Below are positions 10,374 through 23,475 of a DNA stretch of 64,000 nucleotides, one piece after another. This stretch comes from JAHFPN01 sp963765745. GTDB lineage: Bacteria > Pseudomonadota > Alphaproteobacteria > Rhizobiales > Xanthobacteraceae. The stretch lies in contig CAVXXM010000010.1 of assembly GCA_963765745.1 (NCBI GenBank), forward strand, positions 145,952 through 209,951. The letters run 5' to 3'. The notes under the pieces are model-generated. The model searched no databases and was not told where the DNA came from. It saw nothing but the letters and a program-made list of their open reading frames with translations. Position 1 is the first letter of the stretch. Each line of letters opens with the position of its first letter. A program made the translations under genes and the position numbers.

Positions 10374-10865
10374 TCAGCCGAGGCGCGTCTTCACGTCGCG
10401 GATCGCGGCGGTGAGCACGTCGTCGGCGGTCTTGCCCTTCACAATATCGGAAAGCACCAGTTCCGCCGCCTTGGCGGCGGCTTCGGCCGCGGCGGCGCGC
10501 ACGTCGGCGAGCGCCTGGGCTTCGGCCTGGGCGATCTTGGTCTCCGCCTGCTTGGTGCGGCGGGCGACGAATTCCTCGAGCCGCCGCTTGCCTTCGGCCG
10601 CGAGCTCGGCGGCCTCGGCGCGGGCCTGGGCAAGGATCGCCGCGGCCTCGCGCTCGGCTTCGCGCTGCTTGGCTTTGTACTGATCGAGCAGGCCTTTGGC
10701 CTCTTCCTTGAGACGGCGCGCCTCGTCGAGCTCGTTCTTGATGCGGTCGCGGCGCGAGTTGAGCGAGGACAGAACCGAGCGGTGGGCCCCGGCGCGCCAG
10801 ATCAGCGCGATGAAGATCACGAAGGCGACCGCGACCCAGAATTCGGCTTCGTAGAGATAGAGCAA
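10374..10865 (-). CDS. atpF: F0F1 ATP synthase subunit b
   Basis: Subunit b forms the peripheral stalk linking the membrane F0 sector to F1. The 163-residue protein has one N-terminal membrane helix ([17 protein letters not shown]) followed by a long charged Ala/Glu/Lys/Arg coiled coil, the expected architecture. It is the last gene of a minus-strand operon and is ten bases downstream of the b' gene. Having b and b' as separate genes is typical of photosynthetic and rhizobial alphaproteobacteria. F1 genes are not in this window; separate F0 and F1 operons are usual in the group. Confidence 0.95.
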   Translation of the reverse strand: MLYLYEAEFWVAVAFVIFIALIWRAGAHRSVLSSLNSRRDRIKNELDEARRLKEEAKGLLDQYKAKQREAEREAAAILAQARAEAAELAAEGKRRLEEFVARRTKQAETKIAQAEAQALADVRAAAAEAAAKAAELVLSDIVKGKTADDVLTAAIRDVKTRLG

Positions 10866-10875
10866 GCCCGTCTCC

Positions 10876-11413
10876 TCAATGCAGCGCGGTGTCGACCGCG
10901 CGTTCGAGCGCGGGTTTGGCTGGCGGCGTACCCAGCAGCCGCTCGACGATGGCGCCCGCGGCTTCGATGGCGATGCCGCGCACCTCCTTCATCGCCGTGC
11001 TGCGGGTCGCCTCGATCGCACGCTCGGCATCGGCCAGATGCCGGCCGAGCGAGGCTTCGAGCTCGGTGCGGCGGCGGGCGGCTTCGGCCGCGACCTGCTG
11101 CTGATGCTCGGCGACCGCCGCCTGGGCGCGGGCGCGGGCGTCGGCCAGCGATTTCTCGTAGGCGGCGATCGCAGTCTCGCTCTCGCCCTTGAGCCTGCCC
11201 GCCTCCTCGAGATCGGAAGCGACCCGCGCGCGGCGCGTTTCGAGGATCGAACGCGATCCGCGGCAGTACGAAGCGCGCGAGCAGGAGATAGAGCAGACCG
11301 AAGGCGATCGCGAACCACACCAGCTGCGAGCCGAAATGCTCGGGCGCGAATGGCGGAAACGGCCCCTTGGCGTGGGGGCCGCCTTCCTTCTGGGTGCTCG
11401 CGGTCGCGGCCAT
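10876..11413 (-). CDS. atpF2: F0F1 ATP synthase subunit b' (frameshifted)
   Basis: This is the second peripheral-stalk subunit, which pairs with b. It has a short Gly/Pro-rich N terminus, one membrane helix ([21 protein letters not shown]), then a coiled coil. After LPRIA the frame moves by one base near 11259 (an extra T); the next frame reads [18 protein letters not shown] and ends ERAVDTALH at the stop 10876-10878. The corrected length is about 178 residues. Position between atpE and atpF is the standard order. The gene is essential for ATP synthase, so the shift is probably sequencing error. Confidence 0.9.
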
Positions 11414-11417
11414 CGGC

Positions 11418-11645
11418 TCAGAGCGCGAAGAGCAGCAGCAGCGCGATCAGCAGCGAAAAGATGCCGAGCGCTTCGGTCACCGCGAAGCCGAAGATCAGGT
11501 TGCCGAATTGGCCCTGCGCGGCGGACGGGTTGCGCAGTGCTGCGGCGAGATAGTTGCCGAAGATGGTGCCCACGCCGATGCCGGCGCCGCCCATGCCGAT
11601 GCAGGCGATGCCAGCGCCGATGTATTTGGCAGCCATAGGATCCAT
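11418..11645 (-). CDS. atpE: F0F1 ATP synthase subunit c
   Basis: The 75-residue protein is the proteolipid of the rotor ring. It has two membrane helices: the first carries the Gly-rich [17 protein letters not shown], the second the proton-binding carboxylate as Glu in [11 protein letters not shown]. The polar loop LRNPSAA between them contacts F1. Glu rather than Gln/Asp and the absence of a typical sodium-site pattern suggest proton coupling. It starts at ATG 11645; an in-frame ATG three codons later is an alternative. Intact. Confidence 0.97.
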   Translation of the reverse strand: MDPMAAKYIGAGIACIGMGGAGIGVGTIFGNYLAAALRNPSAAQGQFGNLIFGFAVTEALGIFSLLIALLLLFAL

Positions 11646-11679
11646 TTGTTGCTCCTGTTGGTAGCGAAGGGTTGAGTAC

Positions 11680-12441
11680 TCAGTGTCCGTGGCCGGGATG
11701 CAGTGCGTCGTTCAGGTAAATGCAGGTGAGCATGGTGAACACGTAGGCTTGCAGGAAGGCGACCAGAAGTTCGAGCGCGGTGAGCGCCACGGTCATGCCG
11801 AGCGGCAGGATGCCGACCACGAAGCCGAAGAAGCCGAGCCCGGTGGCGAGCAAGCCGATGAAGCTGGCGAACACTTTCAGCGTGATGTGGCCGGCGAGCA
11901 TGTTGGCGAACAATCGCACCGAGTGCGACAGCGGCCGCGACAGGAACGAGATGATTTCGATCAGCGTCACCAGCGGCAGGATATAGATCGGCACGCCGCT
12001 CGGGACGAAGATGCGGAAGAACCGGAAGCCGTTCTTCCAGATTCCGTAGCCGAGCACGGTGATGAACACGATGAGCGCCAGTGCGGCGGTCACCACGATG
12101 TGGCTGGTGACCGTGAAGAAGCCGGGGATCAGGCCCAGCATGTTCAGCACCAGGATGAAGCTGAACAGCGTGAACACCAGCGGGAAGAAGCGCATGCCGT
12201 CTTCGCCGGCGGTCTGCCGGATCATGTCGGCGACGAATTCGTAGATGACTTCGGCGACCGACTGGAATCGCCCGGGCACCAGGCCGCGGCCGGCGGTGAC
12301 CAGCACGAGGCCGCCGGTGATGAGCACCACGGCGGCGAACATGAATGCCGCCGAATTGGTGAACGCGAGATCGAGCGGGCCGAACTGGCCGATCGTGAAG
12401 AACTTCTTGATCTCGAACTGGTGGATCGGGTCGGCGGCCAT
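11680..12441 (-). CDS. atpB: F0F1 ATP synthase subunit a
   Basis: Subunit a is the stator channel that passes protons to the c ring. The 253-residue protein has five to six membrane helices. The essential Arg is in [13 protein letters not shown], the family signature, and the C-terminal helix contains [19 protein letters not shown]. It lies between atpI and atpE on the same strand. The frame is intact and the length is normal for alphaproteobacteria. Confidence 0.97.
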   Translation of the reverse strand: MAADPIHQFEIKKFFTIGQFGPLDLAFTNSAAFMFAAVVLITGGLVLVTAGRGLVPGRFQSVAEVIYEFVADMIRQTAGEDGMRFFPLVFTLFSFILVLNMLGLIPGFFTVTSHIVVTAALALIVFITVLGYGIWKNGFRFFRIFVPSGVPIYILPLVTLIEIISFLSRPLSHSVRLFANMLAGHITLKVFASFIGLLATGLGFFGFVVGILPLGMTVALTALELLVAFLQAYVFTMLTCIYLNDALHPGHGH

Positions 12442-12471
12442 GGCGGTCGATAGTCTCTCAGATTGCCAAAT

Positions 12472-12840
12472 TCACTTCTCGTCGTCCGCGCCGGGCTGGT
12501 GCATCTGCCCGACCGAACGCAGCACGTTGAACACGCCGGCGACGAAGCCGAGGAGGAGGAACACGATCATCCCCCAGGGCGGCACTCCGGTCAGCCAGTC
12601 GATCAGCCAGCCGATGAACGCGCCGACGACAATTCCGCCGATGAACTCGCCCGAGAGCCGCATCGCCCGGGCGAAGCCGGCCGGATCGGCCCGGGGAGAG
12701 CCGCTTGCCGGTTCGCTCGGCGGCGGCCGCTTGGCGACCGCGTCGAGCCGCTCGCCCAGCCGCTGCAGCCGGGCGGTAAGCTCGGCCTCGTCGGCTGCCG
12801 GGCGCCGGTTCCCGTTCTCCGGCGAGCGGCGACCCGCCAT
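12472..12840 (-). CDS. atpI: ATP synthase assembly protein AtpI
   Basis: This 122-residue protein has a charged cytoplasmic N terminus with an amphipathic stretch (AELTARLQRLGERLDA), then two membrane helices (FIGGIVVGAFIGWLIDWLTG and MIVFLLLGFVAGVFNVLRS). This matches AtpI-type proteins, which help assemble the c ring. It is the first gene of the F0 operon, 30 bases before atpB. The start at 12840 (MAGRRSPENG) was preferred over the longer frame to 12951, since the extension has no recognisable character. The operon promoter should lie in 12841-13000. Confidence 0.85.
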   Translation of the reverse strand: MAGRRSPENGNRRPAADEAELTARLQRLGERLDAVAKRPPPSEPASGSPRADPAGFARAMRLSGEFIGGIVVGAFIGWLIDWLTGVPPWGMIVFLLLGFVAGVFNVLRSVGQMHQPGADDEK

Positions 12841-13102
12841 CGCGAACCCTTCGAACTCCGGAATCGGCAATCCGCCTGGATTGCCGCGGTGCAAAATAGA
12901 GACGGGGGTGGGGTGAGTCAAGAAATCGGCGGGTTGCGCGGATGGGTGCAATCCGCTGAATCCGAAGCGGAATCCGCCTTCGTCCTCCGTTAAGTTGAAG
13001 GATGAGGAAGGCGTTTTGCCGCGCCGGATTCGCGAGTCCAGCCAAGTGGATGGGGTGGCCGGCGGAAGTTCGCAGCCTGATTCAAGTCGTTGAGAAACCG
13101 AT

Positions 13103-13516
13103 TCAACTGGGGTTCGTGGGCCGGACCGCGATGCATTCGACCTCGACCCGCGCGCCGAAGGCGAGCCCGCTGCAGCCGAAGGCCGAGCGGGCCGGATAGG
13201 GCGGCTCGAAATAGGTCACATAGACGCGGTTGAAGGCTTCCCACTCCTTCATGTCGGCAAGCATGACCAGGCAGCGGACCACGTTTTTCGTGGTCATGCC
13301 GTTGGCCTTCAAGGTCGCGACGATGTTGTCCAGGACCTGACGGTACTCGGCCTCGGGCGTTGCGTTGTTCAGCTCGCGCTTGCCGGGGAGCGTGCCGATC
13401 TGGCCGGAGAGCAGCACGAGATTTCCGACCGCCATGCCCTCGGAGAAGGGGAGTCCCGGAGGAAGAGCGCCGCCGGGTTTCAGCGGCGTCGGCGTGTTCG
13501 CATTCGTATCGGACAT
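13103..13516 (-). CDS. RidA/YjgF-family protein
   Basis: The 137-residue protein belongs to the Rid family of reactive imine/enamine deaminases and related hydrolases. It shows VLLSGQIGTLPG, the RQVLDNIVATLKANG helix, and the C-terminal VEVECIAVRP. In the position of the catalytic Arg of true RidA (usually before VEVE) it has ARVEVECIA, so the Arg is kept. It lies 14 bases downstream of the fused hydantoinase/oxoprolinase on the same strand. That pairing suggests it processes an enamine or lactam intermediate of the same pathway; the substrate is not known. Confidence 0.88.
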   Translation of the reverse strand: MSDTNANTPTPLKPGGALPPGLPFSEGMAVGNLVLLSGQIGTLPGKRELNNATPEAEYRQVLDNIVATLKANGMTTKNVVRCLVMLADMKEWEAFNRVYVTYFEPPYPARSAFGCSGLAFGARVEVECIAVRPTNPS

Positions 13517-13530
13517 GGAAATCTCCTCGC

Positions 13531-17124
<3,594 letters not shown>

Positions 17125-17205
17125 GGTCGCGCGCTCCGCGCTTGCGTGCCTGGGCGGAAACGCGCGATGCTGGCAGCAAGAATAGCCATCACGGGAGTGG
17201 GAACC

Positions 17206-18191
17206 ATGCAGAGAATCGTCACTAGTCTTGCCGCCGCTGCGGTTGCGGCCTTGTTATCGACCGCCGCGACGGCGCAAACCAAATGGGACATGCCGACGCC
17301 GTATCCGGACGGCAACTTCCATACCAAGAACATCGCGCAGTTCGCGGCCGATATCGACAAGGCCACCGGCGGCAGCCTGAAGATCACCGTCCATTCCAGC
17401 GGCTCGCTCGTCAAGCATCCGGAGATCAAGAACGCGATCAAGCGCGGCATCGCGCCGATCGGCGAGGTGCTGATATCGCTGCACGCGAACGAAAGCCCGA
17501 TCTATTCGGTGGATTCGGTGCCGTTCCTCGCCACCGGCTACCCCGCGGCCAAGAAGCTCTATGCGGCGCAGCGGCCGTTCCTCGAGAAGAAGCTCGCGGA
17601 TGAAGGCCTCATCCTGCTCTATTCGGTGCCGTGGCCGCCGCAGGGCATCTACGCCAAGAAAGAGATCAAGAGCATCGGCGATCTGAAGGGGCTCAAGTTC
17701 CGCACCTATAACGTGGCGACCCAGCGCATCGCCGCGCTCGCCGGCGCGATCCCGACCCAGATCGAGGTGCCCGACATCGCGACCGCGTTCTCCACCAACC
17801 GCGTCGAGTCGATGATCACTTCGGCCTCGACCGGCGTCGACTCCAAGGCGTGGGACTTCCTCACCCACTTCCACGACACCCAGGCGTGGCTGCCGCGCAA
17901 CGTCGTGATGGTGTCGAAGGAAGCGTTCGACAAGCTCTCCGCCGCCGAAAAGAAGGCGCTGACCGACGCGGCCAAGGCCGCCGAGGAACGCGGCTGGACC
18001 GCTTCGGCGGCCGAGACTGCCGACAAGATCAAGATGCTGGCGCGCGAACAAGATCATCATCGTGCAGCCGTCGGCGGCGCTGAAGGACGGCTTCGCTCAC
18101 GATCGGCAAGACCATGTCGGCCGAGTGGCAGACCGCCGCCGGCGCCGACGGCAAGGCGATCCTGGAGACGTTCAACAAGCCGGGGTCGTAA
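17206..18191 (+). CDS. dctP: TRAP transporter substrate-binding protein DctP (frameshifted at C terminus)
   Basis: This is the periplasmic receptor of a tripartite ATP-independent transporter, which uses an ion gradient to import organic acids. A signal peptide ends near AATAQTK. The mature domain has [14 protein letters not shown], and GLKFRTYN with the Arg that normally salt-bridges the substrate carboxylate. ATG 17206 begins exactly at the signal peptide. The last part is read in other frames after one-base insertions near 18048 and 18097, ending [13 protein letters not shown] at 18191. Neighbouring dctQ and dctM complete the transporter. Next to the oxoprolinase-like gene it may import the lactam or its acid product. 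Confidence 0.9.
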
Positions 18192-18197
18192 CAACTC

Positions 18198-18321
18198 CTG
18201 TCATCCCGGAAGCGGTGCGTAGCGCCGCTATCCGGGATCCAGGATCATGGCATGCGTTTTTGAACACATGTTCATGGATCCCGGCTCTTGCCGCGCTGCG
18301 TCGGCTCGGCCGGGATGACAG
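18198..18321. repeat. Nested palindromic repeat between dctP and dctQ
   Basis: The outer arms are CTGTCATCCCGG (18198) and CCGGGATGACAG (ending 18321). An inner pair CCGGGATCC / GGATCCCGG lies within. The layout matches the repeats at 46646, 52925 and, partly, 48851. It fills the gap between dctP (stop 18191) and dctQ (start 18329), and a hairpin in the message here could lower permease expression relative to the binding protein. Confidence 0.8.
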
Positions 18322-18328
18322 TCGTTAG

Positions 18329-18888
18329 ATGATTGAAGGCAAGATTTTGCGCTCCCTCCTCGATCGCTTCTACGCGCTGACGCTGTGGCTGGCGGCGGCG
18401 TGTCTGGTCACGATCGGGATTCTCGTCGGCGTCCAGGTGATCGGGCGCATCGCCGATCTCCTGCTCAAGCTCTACGGGCCGCCCGCCCTACGGCTTCATG
18501 ATCGCCTCGCTCGCCGAGATGGCGGGCTATCTCCTGGCGGCGACGAGCTTTCTTGCGCTGGCGGCGACACTGAAGCGCGGGGCGCATATCCGCGTGACGA
18601 TGCTGCTCGGTGCGTTGCCGCCGCGCGCGCGTTTTCTGTTCGAGCTGTGGGCGTTCGTCGGCGGGGAGCGCGTTCGTCGCGTTCATGACATGGAGCGTGG
18701 CGCGGCTGGTCTGGGACTCGATCCGCTTCAATGAAGTGTCCTATGGCCTGTTGCCGATCCCGCTTGCGATCCCGCAGGCGGCGATGGCGGTCGGTCTGCT
18801 CGGCGTTGCTGGTCGCACTGCTCGACGAACTCGCGATCACCTGGCGCACCGGCCGGCCGTCGTTCCGTTCCGCGAGAAGACGCGGTGA
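18329..18888 (+). CDS. dctQ: TRAP transporter small permease DctQ (frameshifted)
   Basis: DctQ is the four-helix small membrane subunit that pairs with DctM. Readable segments in order are DRFYALTLWLAAACLVTIGILVG (helix 1), MIASLAEMAGYLLAATSFLALAAT with KRGAHIRVTMLLG (helix 2 and the conserved loop), SAFVAFMTWSVARLVWDS (helix 3) and IPLAIPQAAMAVGL followed by ALLDELAITW (helix 4). They lie in different frames, with shifts near 18480, 18665, 18805 and probably 18875; the expected stop is 18886-18888. The gene is about 186 residues when corrected. dctM starts 20 bases later. Confidence 0.82.
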
Positions 18889-18908
18889 CCGGCATGAAGG
18901 AGGGCTGA

Positions 18909-20218
18909 GTGGACCTCCTCACGCTCACGCTGGTCCTGATCCTTCTTCTCTTCGCCGTGCTCGGCTCGGGCGTCTGGATCGCCATGGCGCTCGCCTTCAT
19001 CGGGCTCGTCGCCATGGTCGCCAAGGTCGCCGCGCCGCCCGGCGCGGTGCTGGCGACTTCGTTCTGGAGCGCGTCGAACGGCTGGGACCTCACGGCGCTG
19101 CCGATGTTCATCTGGATGGGCGAAATCCTGTTCCGTACGCGGCTGGCGGAGGATTTGTTTCACGGGCTGGCGCCCTGGCTCAATCGCCTGCCGGGCCGGC
19201 TGCTGCACGTGAACGTGCTCGGGCTGCGCGATCTTCGCCGCGGTGTCGGGCTCGTCGGCGGCGACCTGCGCCACCATCGGGCGCATTTCGCTGCCGGAAC
19301 TGCTGCAAGCGCGGCTACGACGACAAGATGGCGATCGGCACGCTCGCCGGTTCCGCGACGCTCGGGCTGCTGATCCCGCCCTCGATCATCATGATCGTCT
19401 ATGGCGCGGCGACCGACCAATCCATCGCGCGCCTGTTCATCGCCGGCGTCGTGCCGGGCATCATGCTGGCGCTGCTGTTCATGGGATTCGTCGTGGTCTG
19501 GGCGCTCCTGAACCGCGAGCGCATGCCGCCGCCGGAGCCGACCACCTCGTTCGGCAAACGCGTTGCCTCTACATGGCGGCTTATTCCGGTCCTGCTCCTG
19601 ATCCTCGGCGTGATCGGCTCGATCTATGGCGGCATCGCCTCGGCGACCGAGGCGGCGGTGGTCGGCGTCGGGCTCGCGCTGCTGCTCTCGTGGCTCGGCG
19701 GATCGCTGACGCGCGCGAGCTTCGGCGACGCGCTGATCGGCGCGACCGTCACCTCCTGCATGATCTGCTTCATTCTCGCGGGGGCCGCGTTTCTCACCGT
19801 CGCCATGGGCTTTACCGGCATCCCACGGGCGCTGGCCGAATGGATCACCGGCCTCGGGCTCAGCCAGTGGCAGCTGCTCGTCGTGCTCACGCTGTTCTAC
19901 ATCGTGCTCGGCTGCTTCCTCGACGGAATTTCCATGGTGGTGCTGACGACCTCGGTCATCATGCCGCTGGTGGAGCGCGCCGGGTTCGACCTGATCTGGT
20001 TCGGGATTTACGTCGTGCTGGTGGTGGAGATGGCGCAGATCACGCCGCCGGTGGGCTTCAATCTGTTCGTGCTGCAGGGCATGACCGGCCGCTCGATCTT
20101 CGCCATCGGCGCCTATGCGTTCCCGCTATTCCTTTTGATGTGCGTCGCCGTCGTCCTGCTCGCGGTGTTCCCGCAACTGGCGCTATGGTTGCCCTCGACC
20201 ATGTTCGATCTACGCTGA
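18909..20218 (+). CDS. dctM: TRAP transporter large permease DctM (frameshifted)
   Basis: DctM is the transport subunit with about twelve membrane helices. The N-terminal part from GTG 18909 reads MDLLTLTLVLILLLFAVLGSG. Single-base insertions near 19219 and 19309 split the gene; between them lies SGSSAATCATIGRI, a conserved Ser/Thr-rich loop, and after them GTLAGSATLGLLIPPSI and EMAQITPPVGFNLFVLQG, which are DctM hallmarks. The corrected length is about 436 residues. It ends 13 bases before an aldo/keto reductase gene, so the four genes probably form one operon. Confidence 0.9.
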
Positions 20219-20231
20219 GGAGTTCGGTTCC

Positions 20232-21218
20232 ATGCAATACGTCCGTTTCGGCAAGACCGGCATGAAGGTGTCGCCGCTGTGCCTCGGCTGCATGACCTAT
20301 GGCGACAAGAAATGGCGCGAGTGGGTGTTGGGCGAAGAGGAAGGCCGCACGCACATCAAGGCCGCGCTCGAGGCCGGCATCAATTTCTTCGACACCGCCG
20401 ACGTCTATTCGCACGGCGTGAGCGAGCAGATCACCGGCAAGGCGCTGCGCGATTTCGCCAAGCGCGACGAGGTGGTGATCGCCACCAAGGTCCATGGCGA
20501 GATGGGTCCGAAACCGAACCAGCGCGGGCTCTCGCGCAAGCACATCATGGAGGCGATCGACGCCTCGCTGAAGCGGCTCGGCATGGATTACGTCGACCTC
20601 TACATCATCCATCGCTTCGATTACGGCACGCCGATCGAGGAGACGATCCAGGCGCTCTCCGACGTGGTGAAGGCCGGCAAGGCGCTCTATCTCGGCGCGT
20701 CAAGCATGTGGTCGTGGCAATTCGAGAAGATGCTGACGCTGCAGCGCGAGCGCGGCCTGGCGCCGTTCGTCTCGATGCAGAACTACTACAATCTGCTCTA
20801 TCGCGAGGAGGAGCGCGAGATGCTGCCGCTCTGCAAGGCGGAGGGGATGGCGGTCACGCCATGGTCGCCGATCGCGCGCGGCTTCCTCGCCGGCTCGATG
20901 CCGAGCCAGGGCGAGAAGACGCTGCGCGGCCGGACCGACAATTTCGCGCAGCTGCTCGGGCTCGGCGCCACCGACACCGATTACGAGATCGCCGAGCGCG
21001 TGCGACAGGTGGCCGAGAAGCTCGGCGTGTCGCGCGCGGCGGTGGCGATCGCCTGGGTGCTCGCCAATCCCACGGTAACGGCGCCGATCATCGGCACCTC
21101 GAAGCCGCATCATCTGCCCGACGCGCTCAAGGCGCTTTCGATCAAGCTCGACGACGAGACCAAGAAGTTTCTCGAAGCGCCCTACAAGCCGCGCGCGGTG
21201 ACGGGCGGGTTCGTCTAG
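20232..21218 (+). CDS. Aldo/keto reductase
   Basis: This 328-residue NADPH-dependent oxidoreductase has a TIM-barrel fold. The catalytic tetrad is visible: Asp54 in FDTADVYS, the Tyr five residues later, Lys in IATKVHG and His in YIIHRFD. C-terminal cofactor residues lie in TAPIIGTSKPHHL. The sequence resembles the YajO/Tas-like branch of the superfamily. It is 13 bases after dctM and precedes a strong terminator, so it is the last gene of the TRAP operon. It may reduce a carbonyl product of the imported compound; the substrate is unknown. Intact. Confidence 0.92.
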   Translation: MQYVRFGKTGMKVSPLCLGCMTYGDKKWREWVLGEEEGRTHIKAALEAGINFFDTADVYSHGVSEQITGKALRDFAKRDEVVIATKVHGEMGPKPNQRGLSRKHIMEAIDASLKRLGMDYVDLYIIHRFDYGTPIEETIQALSDVVKAGKALYLGASSMWSWQFEKMLTLQRERGLAPFVSMQNYYNLLYREEEREMLPLCKAEGMAVTPWSPIARGFLAGSMPSQGEKTLRGRTDNFAQLLGLGATDTDYEIAERVRQVAEKLGVSRAAVAIAWVLANPTVTAPIIGTSKPHHLPDALKALSIKLDDETKKFLEAPYKPRAVTGGFV

Positions 21219-21225
21219 AAATGGC

Positions 21226-21257
21226 GAGGGCCCGGCGGGGTTTCCGCCGAGCCCTCT
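21226..21257. terminator. Bidirectional terminator between the aldo/keto reductase and rnpB
   Basis: A 13-bp stem with one mismatch (GAGGGCCCGGCGG at 21226-21238, complement at 21244-21256) and a GGTTT loop lies seven bases after the reductase stop and just downstream of the 3' end of rnpB on the other strand. Tails are not strongly T-rich in either direction. Confidence 0.75.
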
Positions 21258-21265
21258 CACAAACA

Positions 21266-21643
21266 TCAGACGGCCTATAAGCCGGGTTCTGGACGGCGGG
21301 ATTGCTCCCGCGCGGCGGCCATTCCTCTGGGACGCCGGTTACCCGGCGCCTCGAGCAGCCTACCCGGACGGCGATCCGAAGACCGGATTGAGCGGAAACG
21401 TTCCGCCCGTGCCGTCCCTATTCGGCTTTGCTCCCGGTGGGGTTTGCCGTGCCGCCTCCGTTGCCGGAGGCGCGGTGCGCTCTTACCGCACCGTTTCACC
21501 CTTGCCTGGTCCGAAGACCGCGGCGGTCTCTTCTCTGTGGCACTTTCCCTGGGGTCGCCCCCGCCGGACGTTATCCGGCACCGTATCTCCGTGGAGCCCG
21601 GACTTTCCTCGACGCTTGCGCGCCGCGGCCGCCCGGCCGACTG
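21266..21643 (-). ncRNA. rnpB: RNase P RNA (M1-type, class A)
   Basis: This is the catalytic RNA of RNase P, which matures tRNA 5' ends. On the minus strand the highly conserved GAGGAAAGTCCGGGCTCC block lies near 21594-21612, and the 3' signature CAGAACCCGGCTTATAGGCC near 21271-21290. AAGGGTGAAACGGTGCGGTAAG (here split over 21483-21505) is the conserved J-region. The likely P1 pairing is AGUCGGCC near the 5' end with GGCCGUCU at the 3' end, which sets the ends at about 21643 and 21267. The length, about 376 nt, is normal. A 12-bp direct repeat GACGGCCTATAA occurs at both ends (21269 and 21643). Confidence 0.95.
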
Positions 21644-21734
21644 ACGGCCTATAAATGCGCGCGCACGATGCGGCGCGTCAAGGGTGGCGGGAACCAGACG
21701 CGGCAGAGCGTAAACGAATTCGCCGGCCCCGCGT

Positions 21735-22355
21735 TCAGCCCTTGGACGCCATGTAGGTGTGCAGCTTCGAGCAATAGCGGCTGGCGATGCCGGTCATGCG
21801 CTTGGCGTTGTGGCCGCCCTGATATTTGAGCGCGGTCTGGCAGACATTGCCGCCGGCGAGCTTGTAGGCGCCGGCGAGATACTTCATGCCCCAGCGCACA
21901 TTGGTCTTCGGGTCGTAGAGTTCGGTGCGGGAACCGGCGAAGCCAAGAAACCGCGCGGTGCTGTGCTTGATCTGCATCAGCCCCACTTCTCCGACGGTGC
22001 CGGTTTCGCGCGGATTCCAGCTGCTCTCGACCTTCACGACCGCGCGCGCCAGCGCGATCGGAATGCCGAGCGCCGCGGCTTCGCGATCGACCAGCGCGGT
22101 GAGATCGTCCTTGCCGAGGCCGATGGCGCGCCCGCGGCGGGCGCGCGCGAGCAGCTCGTCGATGAGGGAAGTTTCCTGCAGCTTCGCCGGCACCTCGACC
22201 GCGGCAAGAATCAAGTTGCCGCGCGCGGCCTCGGCCGGCTGCTTATTTCTTGCGCGCGCAAGCAGCGTGTCGATGAGATTCTCGGAAGCGGCAAGGGCGG
22301 GTACGGCGGCGGCGAACAGCAGAAGAACTGCAAACACGCACTTGAACTTGGTCAC
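21735..22355 (-). CDS. Secreted lytic transglycosylase (SLT domain)
   Basis: The 206-residue protein has a signal peptide (VFAVLLLFAAAVPALAA) and one goose-type SLT domain, which cleaves peptidoglycan glycan strands to 1,6-anhydro products. The catalytic Glu is in VVKVESSWNP, followed by GEVGLMQIKHSTA and NVRWGMKYLAGAY, all family signatures; a NVCQTALKYQGGHN segment carries the active-site Tyr region. Between the signal peptide and the domain is a short internal repeat, LIDTLLARARN and LIDELLARARRG. It lies between rnpB and an amidase gene, close to the dcw cluster but on the opposite strand. Confidence 0.9.
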   Translation of the reverse strand: MTKFKCVFAVLLLFAAAVPALAASENLIDTLLARARNKQPAEAARGNLILAAVEVPAKLQETSLIDELLARARRGRAIGLGKDDLTALVDREAAALGIPIALARAVVKVESSWNPRETGTVGEVGLMQIKHSTARFLGFAGSRTELYDPKTNVRWGMKYLAGAYKLAGGNVCQTALKYQGGHNAKRMTGIASRYCSKLHTYMASKG

Positions 22356-22570
22356 AGACGCTCCCCTTCATCCCCGACGCGAATAGGCGGGAGAAGGCCC
22401 GGGAATTCGGACGGTAGCGGGACGCTCCGTGGCCCAATTTGAGATTCATCGCCGGGTGCCGCGGAACGAAACGGCGTGAAAATTGGGCGGGCGCCACAAT
22501 CATTCTGCGTGGAATGTCGTACGCGCGCAGCGATGCTTCGAATGCGGCAATGAGGCGGCGTCGAGGAGGC

Positions 22571-23390
22571 CTAGATCGGGCGCGCGGCCAGCAGGTCGCG
22601 CAACGTCGCGAGCGTCGAGGCGTCGGCGATGCCGTCCACACGCATGCGACGGAAGTGGCGCTGGAAAGCCGTGACCACATCGGCAGTCGCCGCGTCGAAC
22701 TCGCCGGTGAGCGAAACGCCATAGCCATAGCGCGCGAGCATGGTCTGCAACATGGTGACCGCTTCGCCGCGATCGCCGGGCTTGAGCGCCGGGCCTTCGG
22801 TGAGCGGCGCGGGTGCGACCAGATGGCCGACGCCTTTATCGTGCAGAATGTCCCAGGGGAACTTCTCGCCTGGGTCCTGCTTGCGCGAGGGCGCCACGTC
22901 GGAATGGGCGAGCACGCGGCCGGCGCGGATGGCAGTTCGCTTGGTGATGTCGCGGCACAGCGCGATCACGGCTTCGATCTGGGCGCGCGGAAAATCCGGA
23001 TAGCCGAGATCGTGGCCCGGGATTGACGATCTCGATGCCGATCGAGCGCGAATTGATGTCGCTCTCGCCGGCCCAAAGCGCTTCGCCGGCGTGCCATGCG
23101 CGCCGCGCCTCGGGCACGAGCTGAAGCACGCGGCCGTCCTCGTGCACGAAATAGTGCGACGACACCTTGGCGGCGGGATCGACGAGACGCGCAAGCGCGG
23201 CTTCGGCGCTCGCCATGCCGGTGTAGTGCAGGAGAATCATGTCGGGCGCGCCGCCCTGGCGCTCGTCGAAATTCGGCGAGGCGGCGACTGCGCTCACGAG
23301 GCTTGCGTCTGGCTTGAAGGATTTTTGCACCGGAAACCGTCCGTTCCGTGCGTACTCTAATGTGCCGCGCGGCGCGCGCCGAAAATGCAA
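22571..23390 (-). CDS. N-acetylmuramoyl-L-alanine amidase with peptidoglycan-binding domain (frameshifted)
   Basis: This zinc amidase (AmiD/AmpD, Amidase_2) removes stem peptides from peptidoglycan. The first zinc His is in MILLHYTGM, and the catalytic region SHYFVHEDGRVLQLV follows with WHAG. The final zinc-ligand region is VLAHSDVAPSRKQDPGEKFPW. A C-terminal PG_binding_1 domain (GDRGEAVTMLQTMLARYGY) ends at 22571. The frame shifts near 23020, between EIVNPG and DLGYPDFP. No signal peptide is evident from the start at 23390; a GTG near 23331 is an alternative. Cytoplasmic recycling or unconventional export are both possible. Confidence 0.88.
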
Positions 23391-23475
23391 TAAATTCTTA
23401 AGGTTCGCAGAGTGTTAATGCCCGATCGGAGCCTGGGCGGAAGCCGGGCGGCGCAGGCCGTCGCGGAGCCGTCCG

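Noticed and set aside
12841..13102. A gene in the gap between the ATP synthase operon and the RidA gene
   Set aside because: The short plus-strand frame there overlaps the 3' end of the RidA gene and lacks coding character. The stretch probably holds only the atpI promoter.
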